A stretch of DNA of 64,000 bases from Laguncularia racemosa (lineage: Eukaryota > Streptophyta > Magnoliopsida > Myrtales > Combretaceae): contig JBBMOL010000073.1 of NCBI GenBank assembly GCA_037954665.1, forward strand, positions 1,116,001 through 1,180,000, given 5' to 3'. Position numbers and translations under genes: made by a program. Positions 25,386 to 38,875 of the stretch are shown piece by piece. The notes beneath the pieces were generated by a model. The model searched no databases and was not told where the DNA came from. It saw only the letters and a program-made list of their open reading frames with translations. Within the stretch, counting starts at the first letter, position 1. Each line of letters begins with the position of its first letter.

Positions 25386-28300
25386 AATGTTTTTTTAATT
25401 AATTTTTATTACTTATAATTAGTGTTAGTTCATTTTTATGCAAGACGACAAAATGGACTGGCAAAGCATTGGTTTTCTTTATTGTGGGTAGTAAAATGAC
25501 GCTGTCACCCCTATTTGTTTATCTGAAATGACATCTCAGGTCCACTGGCACAGAGCACAGCCAGCCACGGTTCAGACACACAGAGAGAGAAAGAGACTGA
25601 CGTTTTTAACTCTGGTTGTAATTGAATTTGACCTAATTAGGGTTTAGTTGGGGTTTGGGAGTTATTGCTTACTTGGAATTTGGGATGATTTTGATTGGAT
25701 GTGAGAGTGGAATTATGGTTTTTCTTCTTTAATTGTTCATCGTTACTAGTTAGCCCGTTTTGTATAAATGAGTTTTCTCTTATTGGAACTCAAAAATACG
25801 AGTATGCAAGTTAATAATGAAATTAAATATTAAACCAGTCTTACCAAAAATTCGAACGAAATCATAAAAAAAATTTTAAGGTTGTTGAAATGGAAAAGGG
25901 TCTCAGAATTCATACCGTTTAAATAAGATGAAAATAGAAAGAAATCAATAAAAAAAATTACAAGGAAAAAAAAGAAAATAATAAAAATATTAATTAGTAC
26001 AAATTACCCTTCAAAACATATAGTAAGGTTTCCTTTCCTTCCATTTTTAAAGTAACTTTTTAAATTCTCATTCATTTCAATTTTTACTTTGATTTCTCTA
26101 GAAATTTGGTCAGAAGAAAGAAAATGGCTCTAGTGTGAAAACAATTCAACTTATTTCCATTCACTTCATTGCATTTCTATCCATCAATAAAATAGCCAAA
26201 CACATTCATTGTTTCCATCCATTTCCAACCAAAGCTCAACCGTTACTCAAATATAGAGGTAGAGGTATCCGATAGCGAACACGATGGCAATAACTTGCGT
26301 AAACGGCTTATAATTTTCATGAATAAAAGGAAAGAAAATTAGTATTCTTCTAGATGGTCTCACCATAATGCAAAATGTAGACGGTTGTGTCATCTTACTA
26401 GATCCAGCAAAACAAGGAATTCAAGCTTATACTAATAAAGATACTTACTTATTTCAAAATTACTACTATTTATCAGTATTGACCTAATACAAAAAGTCCA
26501 TATAAGTAGAATCCTTCTTGCTTTGAGAGTGTTATATTATTTTATTTACTTATGTTATATATATATATATGCTAGGGTTATACCTATGGACACCCTTCAT
26601 ATACAAAGTATAAAACTTGCTTGTCACAATTCGGTCGTTTCTACCAATTTCATTGATATTAAGTATAATAAATATTTGATATAAGGTACATTTTATGTTT
26701 AAATAATAATCATACATGCATGGGAGTTAAAGTTTTTATATTCTCAAATCAAAGCTTTATCTATATTATTTCCAATAACATATTACTATGTAGAAGTAAA
26801 GAGGTAAAAATGAGATGCAATAAATATTCTCAATATACAGTGACTCATAAACAAGGAAGATAAAATCAACACTATAAGCAGGGACATGGAAGCCTTGTCC
26901 AAATTCAACATAAATAGAAGTTATTGCTGCTTAATATATAATATTTAATAAAAAAAATTTAAAAAAAAAAGGAAATGTGGTTATTGTTCAAGAGAAGAGA
27001 GGAGAATCATACAAAAAAAGGGCAAAGGATAAAATGCAAAAGGGAAGAGAGAGAAAGGAAAATGATGGTGGTGTTCCTCCATATGTCAAGGTGGTTTCTT
27101 AATTCCCAACCAAGCATTATTTTACCAAACAATAAAGCAAGCAAATGCGAACATGTCAAAGGTGGTCCTTTTTCTCTCTCTTCTCCCTTTCCATTCTCCT
27201 CCCACGCCCCTGTTTTTCTTCCGGCGCGGCCCCCTCGGCGCACATTCCCCTTAGTCGGCGGTTAACTGAATTCCACTACAATTTCTTACTTTAATAATCC
27301 GCCAAACAATAATATTGCCACATTACATGTCCTTGTTCACTTTTGGGTAAAAGCTGTTAATAACGTTTATGATAAACCCATCGAGTTTTTATTATTCTTT
27401 TTCTTTTTCACGAGACTATTGTTTATTTAGTTAATACCGATTAGCGGATGAAAACAACGTACCTGCTATGCATGTGCCAAAATATATATATATATATAAA
27501 AAAAAATAAACCGTGAAAAAAGAACAATAATACTTTTATATTCTTCACCTTAAGTAATGAAAATTATTGTACTTAAAACATAAAATAAATAAATAAAATG
27601 ATGTAATAAATCTTAATAAGTACATCACAAAAGTTTACAACTGATTTATCAATTCAAAACTGCTTTGATTTCTAGTCAATTACCGTAAAAGAGCCAATTA
27701 CTATAAAAAGATTGAGATGACACATCTTGTGTTATATTTATATTATTTTATAATAATTTATCTTTATCTTTTACAACAAACAATTTTGCTAATAGCCATG
27801 AAACCCCATGAGGATGTTTGATTAAGAAAGGAAAAATGATATTCTTGATTAGGCTAAAACAATGGCAAGGATAGCCAAAAATTGTGTGATGTGTAAAATT
27901 GATTGATTTATAAGGAGTGATCATTACTAAATAATAAATTTTTATCTTAGGTCCATCATCATCTTTATAACACCACATTGTGGGCAACCACCATGAGGCC
28001 TAATGGCACAATTTTGCAATGTTACAGTATGGATTAAGATAGGTCAGTTGATAGTTTTTCTCCACCGTCAAAAGGAAGTAAATTCCATCTTTCACTTCAT
28101 AGCTGCCACTAATTAAAAAACACTACAAAAAACATTTATGGTGATAAACTTAATATTAGTATCAATAATATAACGATAACGTCACTTCAATAATTGTATA
28201 TCTTTTTTATGATCAATTTTTATAACATAAAATCATTTTATGATAGAATATGTATAACTTTATGATGGTATCACTTGATTTCTTTAAATAAGATATTTCA

Positions 28301-29929
28301 TTTAATTTTACTCATAATTTTGCTTTTGGGCATTTATATTAAAAAGTAGCAAATGAGAACATGGATACTTATTTTAAATATTAGGATTTTTTTTTAATAC
28401 AAAAAACGGCGTAGATTTAGTCTATATGCAATATAAAATAGAAAAATATACCTATAAGATACCAAGATCTCATTCAAGTCAATAAAAAATATACAAATGA
28501 TGAAGTCATGAACATGTTATATAGGACTTGGCATATTCACTTACTTTTTGCATGCGTAAAAAGCAGATTCATTCACATGCTCCCCACATAACATCATAAA
28601 CATCCAACACACTTCCTACAGTTCCCATTTGACTGTTTCAAAAAACCCTAGAAAATAATAATAATAATAATGCTTCTTCTCCTTCTTTTCTTTTTTTAAA
28701 TCCACGTTTGGCTCTGTCACTCCTTCAATTTAGAAGCAAAGTAACGTGTGTTTTGTCAATTATATACAAGTATTGCATCACAAGCAACGATGGAGAGTGA
28801 TACCATAGGATATTATTATCCTTGAGATGGAGTTAAAATCTATCTTTTCGATTCAATGATTGTGCATTTTGCAGTGAATAAAATATGCCATCGATTTCGT
28901 GCTTCAATGTTATTGTTCCAAAAGTTGTTATTCCGGAGTGAGTGGTGATAGGGTTGTTTATAGCTTATATTTGTATAATGTACCATTGATTGGAGTATAT
29001 CTTAAAGTTATTTATTGTATACTTGTATATCCCTTTTTTCTTCAGTTACATGTAACTTAGTTTTCATGCTTTTCACTTAGTATGTCCATGCTGTTATTTT
29101 CCTTCTGGTTACAAAACCTTGATACATCATTAAAAAATATATGGAAGAACTTAAGACAAAACGTGAAAACGCAGAATGCCTAGTAGAGTTTGATTTAATT
29201 ATCCTGTAAATTGAAAGAAAATAGTAACGTGGGTGTGCAAAAGAAAAAAAAAAAACGATAAGAGATATGCTGAATGAGAAAACGCAAAAGTTCAAATAAA
29301 ATTTCCTTCATTTGCCACTTATTACACTTCTCTTACACACCAAAAAGTTCAGGGCATTCTCCCTATTGCACAACCACCTCCGGCCTCTCTACCACCATGT
29401 GTTGCTGTTATAGGACCAATTGCAAAGCCTGTATATCAACCACTCTTTCTAAGTTTTTTTGCCCTTCATTTACTATTTATGTTCTTTTTCTTATCGAATA
29501 TGTGGGTAATCTCATATTCAACTGCTTCATCTTCATGAACTTCCATTGTAGTAGATAAAAGGAATTGTAGTTTATTGTTTCTATCCTTTATCATCGAATA
29601 CGAGCTTATCGAGTTTGGATTCAAAATGATCCTAAAACTTCTTATGTTCCATTAGTATAATCTTTTTCAAGCTCATTTTTCACAGCATCGTAAAAAGGTT
29701 TGCTCGTGATGTTAGTAATTCATTGTCTATATTTCTATTTTTTTATTAGAGTTAACATGCCTGTGTTACTGCCAATTTGTTTGATCGCTTTGGTTTTATT
29801 TTTAAATCAAGTGTAATTGGTCGTATGTCCTTGCTCATAGGCAATGGCATGTAAAATTTTGTAGCGTTGTAATTCTTAATTCCTTGCTTCTAAAATTAAC
29901 TGATTTTTGAAAGACAAAAGGGTTTTGAA

Positions 29930-31060
29930 TGGAGAGCGAGATGCTAGCAAGTAAACTAACCAACCGATAATAGATACATTCAATAATCAATACCGTACAT
30001 GCTCACGTATTAAATAAACAATCCGGTTAATGCATAATCAAATATCCAACAATCAGTTACAATTCAATATTTCATTTAATCCTATTCAATCACACTTATC
30101 GAATGAAAGCTGCTTCTTTTGCTTTCCCAAACAAATCTAGCCTCATGTAGATTGCCTCAAGACCTTATAGCTTACCCCTGTAGGGGCAATGAGTGCCCAA
30201 AGTAATTACTCTTCTCTGATTTATTAACCTTGGACAATCGCTAATAGCTAGTTCATAGCATTCCCGTCCCATATGAGCCTTGGTGCCAAAACCATAACCC
30301 CAAGTTATTTCTCCATGATTTTCCAATCCACTTAAATGACCATTGAAGTCTAGTCATATCACCCATGTATTCTACTTCACGCTAAGAGTAGGTATCTCAT
30401 GTCTTATGTAACCACTTTGTTTCCAAATTCACGACCTACATAAAATGGTCTATCATACCCCAAGCCTAGGGTGTTGCCAATGTGCTACATGCCATTATCA
30501 CTTGGTAAGTCCATGCAAGGCTTCATCTTGCACTCTCCATTCTTTAAATCTAGTTATCTAAAAAAGAGTCACTAATGCTAATGCAACACTTAAGCTCCAT
30601 TTAAATTGTAATTTTAGGCATAATAAACGACATAAACATAACATTATGAGATTTGGAATAGCTCGGATTCCATTAGCAAGCATATATATGATAATATATA
30701 TTATATATATTATGAAGGGTCATCTAATCCCAACATCAAAACCAAAGATGTCTCATCACAATTTCATTATTGGTATCAATCATGGATCCTTAGTCCACTG
30801 CAACTGTTTACAAAGTCATCCTATACCCTAGTATGACCTATTAAAAACCATATCCCAAAGACCAACCCATTTAGTAGTAATTATCCAATTAATAATTCAC
30901 CTGTTTGAGCAAGGTGATTCAACGCTTCCACCATAGAGCTATTTCATCTTGAATGTTCGATCCTTAACAAACAACAAATATCAAGTCTATGATTGCCACT
31001 TCTAGTACTCCCAGCATAGGCTCAAGTAGAAGGAACAAAACAATTAATTAAGGTTAATTA
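29930..31060. repeat. Possible decayed LTR or solo LTR
   Basis: This block has the non-coding, moderately GC-rich texture of gypsy LTRs on the antisense strand (caagaccttatagcttacccctgtaggggcaatg and similar blocks) and stands out from the AT-rich surroundings. A purine stretch at about 29,909-29,940 could be a remnant polypurine tract. No repeated partner or target duplication is seen in this window. Confidence 0.25.
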
Positions 31061-32289
31061 ATTATTACTTTTTTTGGAGGGTAATTTAACCAGCTTAAAT
31101 GGCAAATGACAAACAACAATAGTTATTCACCTTGTTTTTCTTGTAACCTTAACTCGTTATTTCCATCTTCAAGATGTATCCTATAATTTAATCCATAAAT
31201 TTAATTAATTTGAGTACTTCACTCATAAATTTGTTATTTTGATTATCCTAAGGCTTGAGGGAGTCTTTAAACTTGAGTTAAGATTATTGAGAACAAAAAT
31301 ATAACAATTTATGCGACTCACATCAACCATATAAGGATAGTGGTTGACTAGATCATAACACAAGCTAATCCAGTCAACAAATTGGATATTGTGGTTGTTG
31401 ACTTCTACATATCCAAATTTCAATTATGAGGTTTAATTGATGATATTAGAAGATATTTTTATCAACTACAAAACTAAGTTGTTCTGTTTTTCATCATAAT
31501 TGCATTTATTATGATTTTAGGTTTGAAGCTAATCCTTTTTATTTTGTCTATGGTGTAGAAAATTTTGAACTTATATCTAATTAGGATAAGAACTATATTC
31601 TCTTTGTCTAGTTTCTAAGGTTTTTTTTTTTTTTTTTTTATCCTTGTAAGTTGTAACTAAATCTCAAATTTTTTATTTAGTTTTTATCTAATACTTTCAG
31701 CGCAGCTTTTCCTCATTTTTCCTATTGCAATCAATGATTTCGATTTCTTGCTTTTGTAAATTCTGAGGAAGGATTTAAGGTTCCATTTATAGGGTTTATG
31801 TGAGTCTTATCTTAGTAAGTTTTGTAGATTTGCCATTCTTTAAAATTTTCGGTTTCCTCGTTTATATTAGCAATTATGTCTTTAATGCAATTCTTAATTC
31901 AACTTTTGTCAATAATTAATGTAACTGTGGCTTCCAGTTTGGATTTCATTTCTTAATATAATTTGTCAGGTCTTTACTTTCTTTCAAATTGCCTGTTATT
32001 TTCATATTTTGAGTATTTTGGCATACACTATAGCTTTGATTATTATGTTATCATTTCATTAGTTATATTTATTTATTTTATGCATAAATTTTCTCGACTC
32101 AAGTTGCTTCAATCGTCTCCTCTTAATTATTATTATCATTATTATTTATTTTTTGCCATGGAAAGATGAAGGGCTTATAATGATTTCAATTTCAAAAACT
32201 AAAGGAAGATTCTAAAGACTAGTTATCAACACATGACTATAAGCGTTAATGTGGTTATTTTCTTGAATTTTACAAAATACAATTAATTG

Positions 32290-32350
32290 TAAGACAGATG
32301 GGATTCGAGCCAACATTGACTAAGAGCGCTGAAATTTGATACCAATTACT
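32290..32350 (-). other. Primer-site and B-box-like remnant
   Basis: On the minus strand this reads ttggtatcaaatttcagcgc and then, 30 bases on, ggctcgaatccc. The first part resembles a tRNA-iMet primer site, the second a tRNA B box (8 of 9). It could be the start of a decayed LTR element or a tRNA-derived repeat. Confidence 0.3.
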
Positions 32351-33574
32351 TGTTTAAAATTATAATTCAAGAGTTTTTTTTTTTTTTTTTGGAGAAAATT
32401 TACTAAAATCAAACCAAAGTCTGAAATGAAAGACCAAAAAAAAAAAGTCAGTCAATGTATAAGATTAGTGAGTAGAAGGAGTATCATTTCCTGCATCTGG
32501 TTCTTCATATATGGCTTGGGAGTCCTTTTGACCTTTGATGGAGGTTGTTGATTGGTATGGTCAATAAATAAATGATATTTATAAATTGCTTTACTTTATA
32601 TTAAAACTTTATGTCAAGTTGACATGACATAAAACCTTGAACTCGACTAGAAAGTTGAAAGCTCAATCAATTAATGAATTTAGAATTTTAAAGTTAACTT
32701 TGATATACAATGACACTCAACGAGTTTGATTTTAATTAAATTTATTGTTTCATGCTAATAATGAATTGAAAAGAAGGGATTCCAATTTTATGCTTGCTTG
32801 AGCTAATTTATCCAAAGACCTGGTTGCTTTCACATAAACAGGAATTACTAGGTTGGTAGAGACATAAGTGCCTAATATATACCGAAACATGGAAATGTCG
32901 AAATGATTCAGTGGTGTATGGTAAAAGAAGATATTCCTTCCTAGTCACTCAATGCGTTGATGTTTTCTATAATGAAACAAATGGAAGGCCAAATAGATAG
33001 ATGTTGCCAAAAAAAAAAAAAAAAAAGAATAGCAAGAAGAAGACACACCCAATAGTCCATTCAACACATGTATGCTCTCCTTCTTCCATTTATAGTACAA
33101 TCAATGGGGTATGATGGTTATAAAAAAGTCAAATGGGTAATATCTATTTATTTATTTATTGGGAGCTTTAGGTGATGGGATCAACATCCTTCCACTTTGT
33201 CTCCCTCATTCCCTGTTTAAACTTTTGTTTTCACTTGGCTTGTTTTTCCTTTTCTCTTTCTTAATTTGTATTCTTACCTAATCCTATATATTTCAAAAGT
33301 ATTATGTTAATATATATATGAATATCAAGTAATAAATCATAATAAAGGACTTTTATATTTTTGAAAATAATTACACAAGCATTAATAATAAGTGCATTTA
33401 TAGATAAAATAGTATTTCCTTCCAATGATTAACAGATGCGCTTCGGGATACTTGTTAATAATTTTCTTTTCTTTTCTTTTCTTTTTATGGTTGGAGGGTT
33501 CCTATCTCCTTTTCCCCTAAGCCATTGCTTTTGTCATAGGGAAGGAATAATGCCAGTGCTTCCTCAACCCCTTT

Positions 33575-33638
33575 TGGGCCCCACCTGTGGGCCAACCATG
33601 TCTGGGCCTGGGCCCAGCTCACACAAATCAAACCCTAG
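33575..33638. promoter_or_regulatory. Cluster of site II (TGGGCC) motifs with a telo box
   Basis: TGGGCC occurs at 33,575, 33,588, 33,603 and 33,609, and AAACCCTAG at 33,630-33,638. In plants TCP-bound site II elements next to a telo box mark promoters of ribosomal-protein and proliferation genes. No gene is recognisable on either side. Confidence 0.35.
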
Positions 33639-36600
33639 GAAAACGCTTTTGTTGCGTAAATCAATGGAGTGCCTACGCGGCAGTAAATAGAAGGGTTGGG
33701 TGTGGTTGAAGTGGAGATATGGCCCACCTAAGTCAGCCACTTAGACACACCCATACTTTGCTTCTTTGCTACTGCACTTCCAATTTTATTTTTTATTTTT
33801 TTACCTTCTCTCTCTTTTATCTTTCTTTCTTTCTCTCTCTCTCTCTCTCTTTTTCTTTTTTTTTTTCATGATTATAGATATAAAATCTGAACATGGTCGA
33901 ATTACATTACATCTAAATCCATACAAACTCAATAGCATCTTTATGATATTTAATGTATTTTTAATTTTGATACGAAAGAAAATCCAAACTCAAACTACTA
34001 TTTGATTTTGCAATAGACTAGTGCCAAATTGGCTCAAGAATAAAACTAGCATGGTGGATAAGAACTGAATGATATATACCAATTTTATATCTAATTCTAT
34101 AAAAAAATTAGAATAAAAAAACTATTAGTTTATAAGATCAAAATAGACTATCTCTATTTATTACCATACCTTGGTACACATTACCAACCAAACATTAGTC
34201 ATTTTCATTTTCATTTTCCCTTCTCCATAATCCTGTTCCTTTCACCATAAAAGCTTTAACATGCATACAATGGATAAAAAGGAAGATACTGTGTTTTTTC
34301 GCATGGTGGTTAGGGGTGTCATCCAAGCAAAAACCAGGTTTATTGTTATTGGGGGGGTGTCTCACCTCAACTATTGAAGTAAGATGCAAAGGGGAATGAA
34401 AAGATATACATGTGCATATTTTACTTCAAGCTTGCTGGAATCATGAACAACATTCTTTCACTGTCATTGGACCAAGGAGTCTACTTTATATTTATCAAAA
34501 AATATGTATATCATACGGCACCTCATAGGGAAATGACAAAAAGGAAAAAATGTTCAAGATTCAACCTTGTGAATTTGTGATAAGATTTATTGAAAAGAAC
34601 TTATTCTGAATAAGAGACTCTTTTGTCCTCCATAGATATGGAAATAGTGAGGGTTTTTTCGAAAAAAAAGAAGAAGTACGAAATATGCTACTAGGTGGCA
34701 AATCAGTACAAATTAAGAAGCTAAAAAGAGAAAAAAAAAATCATTTTTACATTTAGCTGGTTATTTCATTAATTGTAGCATCAATTTTGGCTAATATAAA
34801 AGGTTTCCTTTTATACCCTATAATACTGAGTTTCCCTAAAATACTCATCAATAAAACTACAAAATATATGACTGAACTAAATGGCCCTCAGAGAGTTTCC
34901 TTTGTCTCTTTTTATTTTACTAAATTCCTAAGAAGGGGGTAAAGAAATTATAGCCTTATAGGTATAGTTATATTTAAAGTTAATGCATATATATCATTTT
35001 TATATTTGATTCACGTGTGTCAAAATTTTTTATCTTTAAAATTAAGTATTTATACCTTAAATGTTTTAAAGCAAGTACATTTGAACTCATGTATGATCAT
35101 TTTATAATATTTATAATTATTTTATTCATAATAAAAGTTAAAAATTAGGTTTTATAAAAAATTAGGGATTTAAACACTTAATTTTAGATATAAAATACTA
35201 TACATATAAAGTAAATATAAAAGATATATTCATAATTTGCTGCCCTTATATTTATCTAAATAACTAGTGAACTGGATCTTAAGTTATCAAAACTCCTCGG
35301 TGTCATTAAAAGATGCAAAACAATATGACATCTTGACATGACACAACTTTTAAAATTGCAGCAAACAACGTTAAAAGGAAACACATGAAAGTATTTTTGG
35401 TTATCTAAAAGGAATGAGATTTGGTTAGTTCAGCTTTTCTTTTTAGAATGTTTAATCTCCATTTCATCATTCAATGCCATGACATGGCTGAGGAGGAAGT
35501 TTTTCAAGAATGTTCCAAGTGTGATCTTGCAATGAAAAAAATTCATTAGACTTATACATGGTAGTTAAGATTCAATAGAGAGAATCACTCAGTTTATTAT
35601 ATAATTATCAAAATCTTTATTATATTAAATTTTAATTATCATTCTTCTGGTAAGTAGATGATGGATCAACGACCAAACCATGAAAGTTTCTGAGACTGAA
35701 ATGGTGATGTTGATAACACTAGGCACCTAAATTTCTCCTATTGCAAAATGTCTAAAGTTCAGTCATATCAGTTGACATGTTGGGTTGTAGAAAAAGAATA
35801 CCGGATGCACATGAATGTGGTAAAACGGCTTAAGCTGAAGACGCTAACAACAGTTGCATTGAGCTTTCAAGTATATACAATTAAATCCCTAAATTTATGC
35901 TTATCATTTTTCTAAAAGATATTTTATAATTATATGATTGTAAATTATATTACCCCAAATATAAACATATATATATTGAAGTTACAGTGCAAGTGATACG
36001 TACTTAAAATGAGTAGGGTGGTTGCTGCAGCTGATGAACATTATCTCACAAGTAGATCCAAAGTTAAAAGTTTAAAAACAAAAAAAAATTAAAAAAGGGA
36101 ATGAGAAGCACTACCCAGAGATTGGTACCTAGCGATCATTCTGTCGTGGAATAATAAAGCAGAATGATTGGAATTGCTTACTAATCTTGCATGACGGAAC
36201 GTATTTTGACTTTCTCCTTCCTTTTTGTTTTGTTTTCTTTCCTATTTTAAATTTCATGTAACCAAGCAAATGGCATCCTCACCTCATCTGTCCTCCCCCA
36301 TTTCATGTAATGTCAAATATCATTTTGGTTCGTTCACGGGACGATTTTATTATATTAGATCATCAGAATATCAAAGTTCCCTATATTCTATTATATAATA
36401 TCCACTCAATCGATTAATAGGTTTTATAAGATAGTTTATGAGTTGAAGTCATGATGATGATATTATTTTTTCTATTCAAATTTATTACGAATTTTTATTA
36501 AAAACAACTCGAGATTATTAACTATCTCAATATTTATTTATTTACCAGTGGATTATATACTTTGATGGGTTACTCCAGAAGGACATGCTGCTGTACCGAT

Positions 36601-37559
36601 CCATCCATAGTTATTTACGTGCTAACTGTGAGTATAGAAGTAGAAAGGACAGAAAGCGACGATACAATACAAGAGCTGAGCAAGCATGCATGGCGTCCAT
36701 CCAAATGTGATAAATGGATCTCATTGACACTATGCAATTGCTATCTACCTTAACCTTAAAGCATTAAGATGGCATTGCAGACTCTCAGCTCCTGGGTTTC
36801 TGGTTCGTAAGTATTGAGGAAAGGTCTGCAGTCTGCTCACAAAATTAAATCATCATGTCCTGTCCTTTGCTCAGTAATCTTGCCCCCCCAAACAAAACTA
36901 CTATTTTATCTACCATGTTTATTGTTCCCAACGAATCCAAACGATCTGTACTGCTATTATTATGTAATTAGTCAGAATACAGATGAGAGAAACTGAGTAC
37001 AAAGAGACATGCGATGGTTATACTTTAACGTTGAACTTAATGAATTTGAATGATCACATCAATAAACACCAGCTTCAAAAATTTTAAAATAATAATAATA
37101 GTAATAATGACAGCCATATATGTTGTCTTTAACTGATAATAATAGTGATGAACATTAGTGTAAGTGTGAATTAGAGCTTGGAAATGGTTAGTTGGCAACG
37201 ACAGGATAAGTTGTAAATATAATAAATTGGTGCTGTCATATCAAGTTTTATTTTAAGAAGCAATATCCAATACCCAAAGGACCAACTTCAGCAGTGAAAT
37301 TCAAACATTAGGGGCAAGTGAAACACATAAGATATGTTTTTAGATCCACTGGGGGTTATATACCAAACAGAAAACCGAAAAATATGTACGATTTTCAGTA
37401 AAGATTATTTCGTAAGGTTTTAGTTCAATTTGCAACCGAACCGGCCTTAGCTCTTAGCTACCCGATTGCAACCACATCAGGCATTGTGTAATGAATACCT
37501 ACTTTTCTTGCTGAATTGTAAATTAGAGTTTCCTGGTTATTCCACTCCATGGAGGCAAG

Positions 37560-37926
37560 AGATGGGCAAGCACAAGTCATCCACCCATCCAGCTTATAAA
37601 TAACTTAGTTGACTTGATTGAATTTAAAATTTTGAGCTTTAAGTATTATTTGAAGTTCAACCTTTACTCAATCAAACTTGATTTTTTTTCAAATATTTAT
37701 CTATATGTATTTTAATTTTATTTAAGTTAATTATGATGAAATGAGTTGATTTAACTCGAACTCGACCAATATTAAAGTTAGATTTAAGTACGATCATACT
37801 CATGAGTTAGTTAAATCAAATATTGCAAAATTTAAACTAATTTAATAAATTACTCGAGCAACTCAAACTCTACTTGATTGTAGTGAAAAACCAACTTGAG
37901 TAAATAATGGCCCATTTACACCCATA
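37560..37926. mobile_element. Possible MITE ending in TTTACACCC
   Basis: The right end reads aaataatggcccatttacaccca, the common plant terminus GGGTGTAAATGGGCC in reverse. The interior alternates tcaaacttgat/actcgaac words. No clear left inverted repeat was found (candidate near 37,560, gatgggcaagcac). Confidence 0.3.
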
Positions 37927-38099
37927 TGAATAACTCTGGTTAAATTTGCTTATTAAAGAATTTAAAGGTTTTAAAACACTTGATACCATTTTGCAATTGT
38001 AATCGAGTGTGGAAAGAGAGAAAATTTATCCTTATTGATCTTTTATAAATGCCAGAGAAACTTGTTTAAGGTCCTCCTTTTTCACACTACCAAACATCC

Positions 38100-38875
38100 C
38101 TATACACATTCGCTTTTCTGTGAGTGGTGGTCCATGCAGAAAAGGACTTATCGAGATGGAGATTTCACCCCACTCTAATAATTCATCTTGCCGAGACAAC
38201 TTTTGGCTAACGGAATCTTCTGGTACATTAGAAAAAATGACAATCCAAAGTTACAATGACGGAACCGCTGGAGAGCCCACATGGCCACAGCCACGGCCAC
38301 CCTCCAGGAGGCCATCTGGAGTTTCAAACCGGAACAGAGAATGAGCAGAAACTAAATCAATTTTCCGCACGTTCATCTGCTTAGATGACAGAACTCAAGC
38401 TTGCCATTCAATAGAAAATATGAATACGTACCAGAAAAAAAGAGAGTGAAATTCAGGGAATGCATAGGCATGATATTTCCAGAGTCACCGCCGCAATCCG
38501 CCCAGCTCAGAAAGCAACCCCCCCCCCCCCCCCCCCCACACCAACACCTCTTTATTTATTTTTATTTATTTATTTTTCAGATTCAAAGTAACATTCCTAT
38601 TTGAGTGTATACTATCATCAACTCAATACCGGTGATGAACTCAGCTGCTAATAAACTATATAATGATACTGTCAAAAGTTATTCGACTGACCTACTTTAG
38701 AGGACAGGAGACTAATAAACAAAAACAAACGAAAAGGATGATTGAATAGCAAATCTCATAATGCACATATTGAACCTACAACACCACAAAAACCATAACA
38801 TGTTTCCTATGGAACTTGTCCTTTTTCTACTGCCAAATTCTTCAAATTTTAAGTTGTTCCAAACCCCGTACTTCC
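38100..38875 (-). other. Probable 3' UTR and downstream DNA of DRB2
   Basis: Moderately GC-rich DNA follows the DRB2 stop on the minus strand with no recognisable coding potential. It holds the poly-C run 38,518-38,537 and a (TTTA)n stretch. A polyadenylation site cannot be placed with confidence. Confidence 0.35.
38518..38537. repeat. C20 homopolymer
   Basis: Twenty consecutive C on the + strand. Confidence 0.95.

Larger units (their letters stand above)
25390..38100. other. Intergenic region with decayed repeats, no gene recognised
   Basis: No open frame here shows a recognisable domain or exon series on either strand. The part next to 25,330 is REV promoter DNA. Repeat-like pieces at about 29,930-31,060, 32,290-32,350 and 37,560-37,926 and a promoter-motif cluster at 33,575-33,638 are listed separately. 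The rest is AT-rich with homopolymer runs, for example T19 near 31,621 and A17 near 33,009. Confidence 0.6.

Noticed and set aside
27160..27260. GC-rich patch (ggcgcggccccctcggcgc) as a gene start
   Set aside because: Neither strand shows a domain or splice-consistent exon; isolated patch of about 60 bases.
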